Shown piece after piece: positions 17,028-25,584 of a stretch of 64,000 nucleotides of DNA. The position numbers were made by a program, and so were the translations under genes. Source of the DNA: Candidatus Gastranaerophilales bacterium (GTDB lineage: Bacteria > Cyanobacteriota > Vampirovibrionia > Gastranaerophilales > Gastranaerophilaceae); assembly GCA_944325835.1 (NCBI GenBank), contig CALVBO010000007.1, forward strand, positions 1-64,000. The letters run 5' to 3'. How positions within the stretch are numbered: the first letter of the stretch is position 1; each line of letters begins with the position of its first letter. The notes under the pieces are model-generated. The model made no database searches. It was not told where the DNA came from and was given only the letters and a program-made list of their open reading frames with translations.

Positions 17028-18215
17028 TTAATCCTGAGGCGGCAGCGGCGGCGGTAATTCAGGAGTTGTATTGAATTTAACAGACTTCATCATCGACTTA
17101 ATCGCACTTTTAAAATCCTTAATTTCACTTGCATCAATGCTGAATTCTCCTAAAAGTTCACCGTTATAACTGCTGTAAATTTTTGTAATACTCATCTCCG
17201 TTGATCTTGAACCGCTATAATTTTTATACTTCTCATCATCGGACTGGTGTTTTTTTAATGATGCAAATGTAGCAGCGCCTTTCAAAAGGTTATAACGCTC
17301 ATCAAACGACATATTAACCCACTCTTGAGGGTCAATATAAAAGCGGTTTTCGTCCACACCTAACTTATATTCTTCAAACTCTTCATCAATAATCATTTCA
17401 ATTACATTTTCAGTTTTATTGATAAATTGATTTAAAGAGTCCGGATTTTTAATTGCAGAAGCGACAATAAACCCTACAAGCAAAAAGGTTAACAGTACCG
17501 GCAGAATGACAATAACGAATCCGGCAAAAATATTCCAGCCGATTGCCTGATGCTTCTGACCTCTGTGAAAAGCCTCAAGATCTTTGTTTTTAGACTTTTC
17601 ATACGCCCATTCATTGCCCTTTATTCCGCAAACCAAACTTGCAAGAATAGCCGCCGGCGTAAAATATAAAGGCAGCGCCCAGAGCGTTATATAAACACGG
17701 TTAAAAAATCCCCAGATCCATGTTCCCCAGAATGCGCCCCAGTTAAAGCGTTTAACCTCATCTGCCGGCAGTTGTCCGGTAATTTTTCCGGGGGTAAAAA
17801 GTATTATCAGCGCAAATATAATATTTATAATCAGCAATAGTGCCGTGAGCGGATTGGTTTTAAAAAGCCACAGATAAGGAATTAACACAACAATGCCTGA
17901 AAAGATATAAATTCTTTTACTATTTTCTACACCAAAAATATCGACAAGCCTTCTGACAACAAGCCCGAAGCCGATACATACAGAAATTAAGCACGTAAAC
18001 CAGTAGAAAAATGACGCAAAGACAGGAGCATCTTTTATTAACTGCGGGAAGTTGAACATATCAATTGCCGTCTGCGAATGTGTTACCATCCAAAAACTCA
18101 ATGGCAGCGTCAAAAAAGTATTAATCATCGCAAGATATATATTGTTAAGGAAATACTCGCGCCTTCCAATACATCCCCTATATGCAACAAATTTATTATT
18201 AATTTTTATATCCAT
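17028..18215 (-). CDS. DUF805-like / DUF2628-like inner-membrane protein
   Basis: A 395-residue membrane protein. The N-terminal part begins with YRGCIGRREYFLNN, the signature of DUF805 proteins, and has four hydrophobic helices to about residue 145. A second membrane part (about 165-250) contains FNWGAFWGTWIWGFFNRVY and GIKGNEWAYEK, which resembles DUF2628. The C-terminal 140 residues are soluble, acidic and of unknown fold, ending PELPPPLPPQD. Function is unknown for both families. GGAG seven bases upstream supports the ATG. It shares a bidirectional terminator with the repeat protein. Confidence 0.8.
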   Translation of the reverse strand: MDIKINNKFVAYRGCIGRREYFLNNIYLAMINTFLTLPLSFWMVTHSQTAIDMFNFPQLIKDAPVFASFFYWFTCLISVCIGFGLVVRRLVDIFGVENSKRIYIFSGIVVLIPYLWLFKTNPLTALLLIINIIFALIILFTPGKITGQLPADEVKRFNWGAFWGTWIWGFFNRVYITLWALPLYFTPAAILASLVCGIKGNEWAYEKSKNKDLEAFHRGQKHQAIGWNIFAGFVIVILPVLLTFLLVGFIVASAIKNPDSLNQFINKTENVIEMIIDEEFEEYKLGVDENRFYIDPQEWVNMSFDERYNLLKGAATFASLKKHQSDDEKYKNYSGSRSTEMSITKIYSSYNGELLGEFSIDASEIKDFKSAIKSMMKSVKFNTTPELPPPLPPQD

Positions 18216-18393
18216 ATAATCTCCTGCTTCATTGTGTTAACAGTCTATATCTTATCATGCCGGCATAGAATAGGAGTAGTTGTTAATTTTTCTTCATACT
18301 GCTGGAAAAGCCCTGTCGTTTGTGGTTAAATCAAGGTAAGGGGCAGAGGCTTATCTGCCTGAAAAGAAACGGCTTTGCCGAAGAGGAGTTAAA

Positions 18394-19380
18394 ATGATTA
18401 CAATGCCTGAAAAAACGAATACAGAACAAACTGATTTAGCATCCGCAATAAGAACAATAGATTCTGAAACAGATACAATAAATAAGCTTAAAGAAACGCT
18501 TTCCGACGGTTCTCTGACACGCGCCCTTGATACAATGCAAAAATCAAAGGGCAGAATAATTGTTACCGGCATGGGCAAATCCGGTCATATAGGTAAAAAA
18601 ATTGCAGCATCTTTAGCTTCTACCGGTACACCGTCATTTTTCGTACACCCTGCGGAAGCAAGCCACGGCGATCTCGGGATGATTACGGAAGATGATGTTG
18701 TAATTGCAATCTCTAACAGCGGTGAATCTAAAGAATTAATTGACATCCTCAACTACTGCAAAAGGTTTGGCATCACTCTGATATCCATTACCAAAAACCC
18801 TGAAAGCTCTTTAGGCAAAGCCGGAGATATAATCCTGCGGCTTCCGAATAACGGTGAAGCCTGCCCGCTTGGTCTTGCTCCGACAAGTTCTACAACCGCA
18901 ACCCTTGTTCTCGGCGACATCCTCACAATAGGAATGATTGAAAGAAACGGGTTCTCAAAATCTGACTTCAACGACAGGCACCCTGGCGGAAAACTCGGCT
19001 CTATTTTGCAAAGAGTTTCTGATCTTATGCACACCGGAGAAGAAATGCCTCTTCTGGAAGAACATACAAATATGCAATCTGCACTCTTAGAAATGACTTC
19101 CAAACGTCTCGGATGCGTAGGTTTTGTCAATAAAAACGGCGAGCTTACCGGCATCCTCACAGACGGGGACCTCAGACGCTGCCTCTCACCTAAAATTCTT
19201 GATGAACAGGCGTTCAATCTTATGACTAAAAATCCTAAAACTATCAGCAAAGACGCCCTCGCTTCAGAAGCTCTGAAAATTATGCACGACAAAAAAATTA
19301 CAAACCTCTTTGTCGTAGAAAACCAAAAACCAGTAGGAGTTATCCACATCCACGACCTTCTGAATAACGGCGTAGCTTAA
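18394..19380 (+). CDS. kdsD: D-arabinose-5-phosphate isomerase
   Basis: KdsD converts ribulose-5-phosphate to arabinose-5-phosphate, the first step of Kdo synthesis for lipopolysaccharide. The 328 residues show an SIS domain (about 40-180) with TGMGKSGHIGKKIAASLAS and FFVHPAEASHGDLGMI, then two CBS domains (about 210-325) with GVIHIHDLL near the end. GAGGAG seven bases before the ATG supports the start. Eleven bases separate it from a glycosyltransferase gene, with GGAG in the gap, so an operon for envelope glycan assembly is likely. Its presence implies an outer membrane with Kdo. Confidence 0.95.
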   Translation: MITMPEKTNTEQTDLASAIRTIDSETDTINKLKETLSDGSLTRALDTMQKSKGRIIVTGMGKSGHIGKKIAASLASTGTPSFFVHPAEASHGDLGMITEDDVVIAISNSGESKELIDILNYCKRFGITLISITKNPESSLGKAGDIILRLPNNGEACPLGLAPTSSTTATLVLGDILTIGMIERNGFSKSDFNDRHPGGKLGSILQRVSDLMHTGEEMPLLEEHTNMQSALLEMTSKRLGCVGFVNKNGELTGILTDGDLRRCLSPKILDEQAFNLMTKNPKTISKDALASEALKIMHDKKITNLFVVENQKPVGVIHIHDLLNNGVA

Positions 19381-19391
19381 AGGAGTAAACT

Positions 19392-20312
19392 ATGAGAGAG
19401 AGCTTAGATATAATCATTCCGGTTTATAACGAAGAAGAGTGTCTTGAGCAAACCATAAGCCGGCTTTTGGGAGTTCGCGAAAACCTATTTAACGAACTTG
19501 ATGTAAATTTTATTTTTGTGGACGATGGATCCAAAGATAAAAGTTTCGCGATATTAAAAGAATACGCGCAAAAATACCCGTTCATAAAAGCCCTGAGCTT
19601 TTCAAGAAATTTCGGACACCAGTTTGCGGTTTCGGCAGGGCTTGATTACGCAAAAGGCGACTATATTGCGATAATTGATGCGGATTTACAGGATCCACCG
19701 GAACTCATCAAAGATATGTATGCTAAAACCAAAGAGGGTTATCAAGTCGTTTACGGTAAACGACTTAAACGCAGAAAAGAATCTGCGTTTAAAAAGTTCA
19801 CAGCTTTTGCGTTCTACCGCATATTTGACTCACTTTGCCAGATTAAAGTTCCGACCGATACCGGTGATTTCAGACTTATAACACGGGAAGTCGCCGATGC
19901 AATCAGGAACATGCCGGAAAAGCACAGATTTATAAGAGCAATGGTTCCATGGGTCGGTTTTAACAGCACACCGCTTTATTATAACCGTGATGAACGATTT
20001 GCCGGCGTCACAAAATACCCGCTTTCAAAAATGCTTAAACTGGCATCAGACGGCATTCTGTCATTCTCCACAAAACCTATAAAATTCATACATATACTTG
20101 CCGGATTTTTAATGCTTCTGGCTATTACTATTGGCATTATTGGTCTATTCTGGTACAACGGATTTCTGTTATGCCTAATATCGGGATTAATCCTGTTTAT
20201 CGGGGCTTTACAGCTATTCGCTATCGGAACAATCGGTGAGTACGTTGGCCGAATTTTTGAAGAGGTCAAAAACAGACCGATTTATATAATAAAAGAGAAA
20301 TTAAACATTTAG
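19392..20312 (+). CDS. family 2 glycosyltransferase, membrane anchored (DPM1/ArnC-like)
   Basis: A 306-residue GT2 enzyme that probably transfers a sugar from a nucleotide donor to a polyprenyl phosphate. The GT-A domain shows DIIIPVYNEEECLEQT, FVDDGSKDKS, FSRNFGHQFAVSAGLDYA, and the metal-binding DADLQDPPELI. Two membrane helices (about 235-255 and 262-285) and the tail GEYVGRIFEEVKNRPIYIIKE are typical of the undecaprenyl-phosphate glycosyltransferases. It follows kdsD by 11 bases and is closed by a terminator. The donor sugar cannot be told from sequence. Confidence 0.92.
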   Translation: MRESLDIIIPVYNEEECLEQTISRLLGVRENLFNELDVNFIFVDDGSKDKSFAILKEYAQKYPFIKALSFSRNFGHQFAVSAGLDYAKGDYIAIIDADLQDPPELIKDMYAKTKEGYQVVYGKRLKRRKESAFKKFTAFAFYRIFDSLCQIKVPTDTGDFRLITREVADAIRNMPEKHRFIRAMVPWVGFNSTPLYYNRDERFAGVTKYPLSKMLKLASDGILSFSTKPIKFIHILAGFLMLLAITIGIIGLFWYNGFLLCLISGLILFIGALQLFAIGTIGEYVGRIFEEVKNRPIYIIKEKLNI

Positions 20313-20318
20313 GTGAAA

Positions 20319-20342
20319 GGGCTTCTGAAAAATCAGAAGCCC
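20319..20342. terminator. bidirectional terminator
   Basis: GGGCTTCTGA (20319-20328) and TCAGAAGCCC (20333-20342) form a perfect 10-bp stem with an AAAA loop, placed between the convergent glycosyltransferase and adhesin genes. A T-run on the plus side is weak (AGGTTTTG). Confidence 0.75.
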
Positions 20343-20376
20343 CAGGTTTTGTGTTATAAGTAATTTATATTATTGA

Positions 20377-23300
20377 TTAATCGAATTTTGCTTTTTCTGT
20401 ACTTAATTTCGGAGTACCGAGAGTGTATTTTACATTTTCCTGATCGTGATTTTTGTCTAACAGTAAACTCATATACAATAATTGGTTTGCAGTTGCATCG
20501 TCAAGATCAACGAATTGTGCTCCGGCACGTTTTTTAGTAGCTGACACGATTTTTACATTTGCGTTAATTTCTATATCACCGTATGTTATATGAACAGGTA
20601 CGATATCACCGACTTCAAGCGTATCATCGTGGGTTACTGACATACCGCCTCTTGATATATCAATAACAGATGTTATTTCACTGTTATCTTCCAGCACCAG
20701 CGGAATATTGGAGTCTTCAACATCAAAACGCATTTGTAAACGTTTATCTATTGCATCTATACTGTGTTCCATTACACGTTGTTTGTAAGTTTCTTTAAAC
20801 AACGGGCTTGGATCATCCGGATCTGGATCGGTTGGTCTGTCCGGATTATCTGGATCTTCCGGATCCGGGTTATCCGGGTCTGGATCACCTGGATCAGGAT
20901 TGTCAGGATCTTCTGGATCTATATCCGGATCATCCGGATTTACCGGTTTATTCGGATCATCAGGGTCATCCGGATCAACAGGTCTGTCAGGGCCATCCGG
21001 ATTTTCCGGATCTATAGGTTCTGGATCATCCGGATCCGGGTCTTCCGGTTGTTGAGGATTATCCGGATCTTCAGGATCTGTTGGTAAATCAGGATCTGTT
21101 GGATCTTTAGGATCATCCGGATCATCTGGACCATCCGGGTTTTCAGGATCTGTTGGATCTATTGGTTGATCCGGATCATCCGGTCCATCCGGGTTTTCAG
21201 GATCCGTTGGGTCTATTGGAGCATCCGGGTCATCCGGTCCGTCCGGATTTTCTGGATCTGTTGGATCGGTCGGGTCGGTCGGATCCGTTGGGTCTGTTGG
21301 ATCTGTCGGATCCGTTGGATCTACAGGGTCTACAGGATCAGGTTCATCCGGTTCATCCGGCCCATCCGGATTTTCAGGATCGGTTGGATCTATTGGTTGA
21401 TCAGGTTCATCCGGCCCATCCGGATTTTCTGGGTCTGTTGGATCGGTCGGGTCTGTCGGATCCGTTGGGTCTGTTGGATCTGTCGGATCCGTTGGATCAA
21501 CCGGGTCTACAGGATCTGGGTCTTCTGGATCGGTTGGTCCGTCCGGATTTTCTGGATCCGTTGGGTCTATTGGTTCATCCGGATCCGGGAAGTCTGGGTC
21601 TGGATCAGGTTCTGGCTCTGGCTCTGGATCAGGTTCTGGCTCTGGTTCAGGTTCTGGTTCCGGTTCTGGGTCTGGCTCAGGATCTGGATCCGGGTCTGGA
21701 TCAGGCTGTTCTTGACCTTCCGGTTCCGGAACTACCAGATCATCTGCATCTTCTACATCCGGATCAAACGGTTCTTCAAAATCATCGTTATCTTTTTGTC
21801 CGCTGCCATCCGGATCTCCGTCGTCAGGAATACCATCACTGTTTTTATCCCAGTAATAGTAATCTCTTAAACCGGTATCTTGACCGATATCTGAAACATC
21901 ATCAGGTCTTACTGCTTTACCTCTGATTGAAACAGGGGTTGAAGGATCGCCTGCGTTTGTAATTGTATTTGTAAACGGATCTTTTGTTACTTCTGATAAA
22001 CCGCCTTCTCTGTGTTTACCCATATTGAAGTAATATCCGCCAACATAAGCATTATCTGCTGTAACTGTTATATCTTGATCTTTTCCCGGGTGGCTTACAG
22101 AGCCTTTGCCGTTAATTGTACCGTTTTTAATAACGATAGTAGAGTTTGGCCAGTTATCCGGATCGGAATCAAATGTTTTCGGATTATCAGGAGTTCCGAG
22201 GTCAAGTGCTTTGATATTAGCCTTTTCAGGAACTATTCCTGTATAATCTCCATAGTAATCGCCTGTTGTAGCATATCTTGAAGGTGCTCCGCCAAGGTTT
22301 TCAATATAAATTTCAGGGCCTCTGTTTACAACGTTAACTTCGTGTTGTGCAATAATATCTCTGATATAAGTGTTACCGGAGAATTCTGCGTTAACAGAGC
22401 CTTCTCTTGAAGATATTGTACATACATTTGTATCATTTTTGCTGTAGTCTGCGTTATCAAGACCTTTGATATTAACATCACCGATTGCAAGGAATTCTAC
22501 ACCGCCCTTTGAATCAATTTTTGGTTCTTCGTATAATTCGTGCGGATTAGAAGCTGAATCGTTTTCGTTTGCAATATCAACCGTTGTTTCTGTTTGAATA
22601 AATGTTAATTTATTATTTTTATCAGCACCGATGTTACCGCTCGCGATAACAGAGATTCCGGTACCTTTAATGTTAGGAACATCTGCATCAGTTGCCATAT
22701 TTAAGATATCGTAAGCTGTTGCGCCTTTGTTCGTTTTATCATCAGCAAGAAGGATTACGCGGCCGTCCGAGTGAATTTTGTTGACGTGCATGTCTTTATT
22801 CAAACTTGCCATATTAATCAAAGCGCCGGTGCCTGTGCTATTTGCCGTAATCACGCCATCAATTGCAGTGTTAATCGATTTTGTAAGATCTCTTTCGCCA
22901 GGGCCGACACCCGTGCAAATTCCGCCGTCACAAGGTCCGACTTCTTCACCGATTGCGCCATTTGCGACATTCATATTCAAATCAGCGCCATTGACAGTTT
23001 CGATTAAAGTTTTGACAACTCCATAGTTAAAAACATCGCCGTTTGTAACGTTAACATTAACGTCAGCGTCAGAACTTATGTTAAAATCGGTATTTGTATG
23101 ACCGATAACCATGTCGGAATTTGTATTGGTGAAGTTAACTTTACCGGCTGCATTTCTGTGGTTAACCTTACCTTGAACATGCATGCCGCTTGCGCCGGAG
23201 TTTGTAACGTCAATTGAGGAACCTTTTGAATTAACCTTACCTGTTGAAGAAATCAACAACTTGTTGTTAGTGTTGGTAATATCAAGCGCACCCTTGTTAT

Positions 23301-25188
23301 TGTTAACAGTTCCGTCGATAGTCAAACCGCCTGCGCCGTTATTTTCTAAAGTTAAAGAAGTACCGTTTGATGTAACATTTCCGGTAGAAGTTACGTGCAG
23401 ACCGCCGGTTGTACTTGCAGCTTTGTTAATAATTTCAGCTACACCGCTGTTATTATTAACATTTCCGGCAATAGTTAAGCCGTTTACGCCGTCGTTTTCA
23501 ATATTAAGCGTTGAACCTGTTGATGTAACCGTACCATTAACTTTAAGAGCATTCTTGTGGTTTAAGATATCAGTATCGCCGGTGCTTGTAACGGTTCCGT
23601 CAATTGTAAGCCCGTTTGCGCCGGAATTATCCATTAAAAGGCTGGAGCCTTTAGAATTAACCTTACCGGTCGAAGTTACATTCAACCCACCGCTTGTGCT
23701 TGCTGATTTGTTGATAATCTCTGCAATACCGCTGTTATTATTAACGTTTCCGGCAATTGTTAAACCGTTTACGCCGTCGTTTTCAATATTAAGTGTGGAA
23801 CCGTTTGAAGTTACAGTACCATTAATTTTAAGTGCATTATTATGGTTTAAAATATCAGTATCGCCTTTACTTGTAACAGTTCCGTCAACGATAAGCCCGC
23901 CGGAGCCGGTGTTATCCATTAAAAGGCTTGTACCGTTAGAAGTAACAGATCCGCCGGATACGACCTGAAGCACACCGTTGTTATTAAGAATTTGAGCGGT
24001 GCCGGTGTTATTAGTAACTTTTCCGCCGATTTTCAGACCGTTAGAGCCGGAAGCATTTTTGATAACCATATCACCGTCGTTGGTAGCAGTACCGTTGATT
24101 GTAACTCCGGTACTTGAATTTTGACCTACAACAGTCATATCGCCTTTGTTTTTAAGCTCGCCGGAGGTTCCGACATTCAAAGCACCAGCATTGTTGGTGA
24201 TAGTCATTGTGCCGTTAGGGTTGGAAACCTCGCCATTGATATTAATTCCACCTGTACCGTTGTTTGTAATAGTTGTTGTACTGTTGTTAGTTGCGAAGTT
24301 TCTAATAGCCCCGCCATCGGCAACAGTTGTTCCTTTAGAAGATGTAATCGTAATTTCACCGTTATTATTTGCAAAAGCATTACCGATAGTCATGTTGTCA
24401 GTACTTACTAACTGATTGAATAAAACTTCTGCGGCATCAGCATTCGCAAGAACCGTAGACTCAGCGTCACCGCCAAGCCCTGCAATTATTGCACCATTGC
24501 TTCCGACAGCAATTGTACTGCCGTTCAATTGAACATCTCCACGTGCCAGAATTGCACCATCTACTGTGATTGGAGCATTACCAGCGTATAAAGCTGAATC
24601 ATTTGGATTCCATGTTTTAGAGGTTTCTTCGGCCTGATAGAAGCCATCTACCACTCTATCCGCAGTTTTCATTCCGCTTTTAAGAGTATTATATCCGTCT
24701 TGTGTAGGGGTAAATACATTTAAATTTCCGACATTCAAGACGCCGCTTGAGCCAACAACCATGCCTTCCGGCGATATAAATACTAAGTTGCCGTCCGTTT
24801 TAAGGCTACCACCCAAATTAGAGATTGCGTTGACAATACCTTGGATATTAATTTGATTGTCAACAAAGTTAACAAAGGTATCAATATCCCATCTATTAAT
24901 TTCAGTATGGTTCCCAATACCATCAATATTATAAGCTTGAAAGATAAAATCTAAAATATCACCTTTAGACAAATTTAAATCCTGAAACTCTTTAAACCCC
25001 ACCTTGTCATTGAACAAGTCAGGACGGATCATATAATGCCCATCTTGAATTGGAGCGATTGTTTGTCCTTTACCATCTGTAATTACAGAAGCCATAACCG
25101 GATATACAAGAGACTGCTGCAATACAAATAGTGAACACAATACCGTTGCAATTAATCTCTTTTTGTTATTAGTCTGCTTGTTTCTCAT
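20377..25188 (-). CDS. giant FHA-type adhesin ending in a PilZ domain
   Basis: A 1603-residue protein (start at the ATG preceded by GAGG). It has a signal peptide (about 1-33), then a haemagglutinin/TPS-type secretion domain (about 35-200) with LKTDGNLVFISPEGMVVGSS. Next is a long beta-helix-like tract of Asn/Gly-rich repeats (about 290-720) built from units such as GLTIDGTVTSTGDTDILNH, and a further beta-rich region. A Pro/Asp repeat stalk follows (about 1140-1460, PTDPENPDGP units). At the C-terminus is a PilZ domain (about 1478-1585) with RLQMR (R1483) and DISRGG (D1510), the two c-di-GMP-binding motifs. Adhesins of this class are exported; a PilZ end is not expected there. Secretion partner TpsB is not in the window. 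Function is inferred as adhesion. Confidence 0.88.
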   Translation of the reverse strand: MRNKQTNNKKRLIATVLCSLFVLQQSLVYPVMASVITDGKGQTIAPIQDGHYMIRPDLFNDKVGFKEFQDLNLSKGDILDFIFQAYNIDGIGNHTEINRWDIDTFVNFVDNQINIQGIVNAISNLGGSLKTDGNLVFISPEGMVVGSSGVLNVGNLNVFTPTQDGYNTLKSGMKTADRVVDGFYQAEETSKTWNPNDSALYAGNAPITVDGAILARGDVQLNGSTIAVGSNGAIIAGLGGDAESTVLANADAAEVLFNQLVSTDNMTIGNAFANNNGEITITSSKGTTVADGGAIRNFATNNSTTTITNNGTGGININGEVSNPNGTMTITNNAGALNVGTSGELKNKGDMTVVGQNSSTGVTINGTATNDGDMVIKNASGSNGLKIGGKVTNNTGTAQILNNNGVLQVVSGGSVTSNGTSLLMDNTGSGGLIVDGTVTSKGDTDILNHNNALKINGTVTSNGSTLNIENDGVNGLTIAGNVNNNSGIAEIINKSASTSGGLNVTSTGKVNSKGSSLLMDNSGANGLTIDGTVTSTGDTDILNHKNALKVNGTVTSTGSTLNIENDGVNGLTIAGNVNNNSGVAEIINKAASTTGGLHVTSTGNVTSNGTSLTLENNGAGGLTIDGTVNNNKGALDITNTNNKLLISSTGKVNSKGSSIDVTNSGASGMHVQGKVNHRNAAGKVNFTNTNSDMVIGHTNTDFNISSDADVNVNVTNGDVFNYGVVKTLIETVNGADLNMNVANGAIGEEVGPCDGGICTGVGPGERDLTKSINTAIDGVITANSTGTGALINMASLNKDMHVNKIHSDGRVILLADDKTNKGATAYDILNMATDADVPNIKGTGISVIASGNIGADKNNKLTFIQTETTVDIANENDSASNPHELYEEPKIDSKGGVEFLAIGDVNIKGLDNADYSKNDTNVCTISSREGSVNAEFSGNTYIRDIIAQHEVNVVNRGPEIYIENLGGAPSRYATTGDYYGDYTGIVPEKANIKALDLGTPDNPKTFDSDPDNWPNSTIVIKNGTINGKGSVSHPGKDQDITVTADNAYVGGYYFNMGKHREGGLSEVTKDPFTNTITNAGDPSTPVSIRGKAVRPDDVSDIGQDTGLRDYYYWDKNSDGIPDDGDPDGSGQKDNDDFEEPFDPDVEDADDLVVPEPEGQEQPDPDPDPDPEPDPEPEPEPEPEPEPDPEPEPEPDPDPDFPDPDEPIDPTDPENPDGPTDPEDPDPVDPVDPTDPTDPTDPTDPTDPTDPTDPENPDGPDEPDQPIDPTDPENPDGPDEPDEPDPVDPVDPTDPTDPTDPTDPTDPTDPTDPENPDGPDDPDAPIDPTDPENPDGPDDPDQPIDPTDPENPDGPDDPDDPKDPTDPDLPTDPEDPDNPQQPEDPDPDDPEPIDPENPDGPDRPVDPDDPDDPNKPVNPDDPDIDPEDPDNPDPGDPDPDNPDPEDPDNPDRPTDPDPDDPSPLFKETYKQRVMEHSIDAIDKRLQMRFDVEDSNIPLVLEDNSEITSVIDISRGGMSVTHDDTLEVGDIVPVHITYGDIEINANVKIVSATKKRAGAQFVDLDDATANQLLYMSLLLDKNHDQENVKYTLGTPKLSTEKAKFD

Positions 25189-25584
25189 AGCAACCTCGAT
25201 ATTCTTATACTTATAACACATTTTTCAAAAAATATAATATATAAATATAAACGGCAAAACCTGAATAAAATTGAGCTTTTTTCGGCAAAATTTTACATTT
25301 TTTAACATTTAATTTGAGAATTGCAACCAATACAAAAATATTGGGCATATATATTTTATATACCACATGACATATATTATTGTAACATTTACAAAATTTA
25401 ACCATATTAACTTTTGTAAAGTACAAAATAAAAACCCAAACCCCTGTCATATCAAGAAAAAGAAGATTTTTAGCACAAAAGTGCATTAAACTTTTTCAAA
25501 AAAAGTGCCGAAGACGAAATTACATATTGGTAAAAAGAATAAGGCGCAAGTACTGATAGGGGAAAAGCGCAGAAAGGACTACTT
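25189..25584. promoter_or_regulatory. 396-bp divergent intergenic region
   Basis: The region separates two giant divergent genes and is very A/T-rich. TTTACAAAA (25388-25396) and TTTTGTAAA (25412-25420) form a perfect 9-bp inverted repeat with a 15-bp spacer, which could be a hairpin or an operator. No convincing -35/-10 pair could be fixed for either gene. No gene is seen here. Confidence 0.45.

Noticed and set aside
19338..19350. Exact DnaA-box-like TTATCCACA
   Set aside because: It is single and inside the kdsD coding sequence, so it is a chance match rather than an origin.
20764..21926. Long open frames on the plus strand, antisense to the Pro/Asp stalk of the adhesin
   Set aside because: They arise from the periodic GGATCC/TCCGGA-rich repeat coding for Asp-Pro on the other strand and have highly repetitive, implausible compositions.
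23183..23968. 261-codon frame antisense to the adhesin beta repeats
   Set aside because: It mirrors the repeats of the real gene and lacks a ribosome binding site; the minus-strand protein has clear domains.
25211..25486. 91-codon minus-strand frame upstream of the adhesin
   Set aside because: Its composition is that of AT-rich intergenic DNA, it overlaps the adhesin's 5' end and it has no ribosome binding site.
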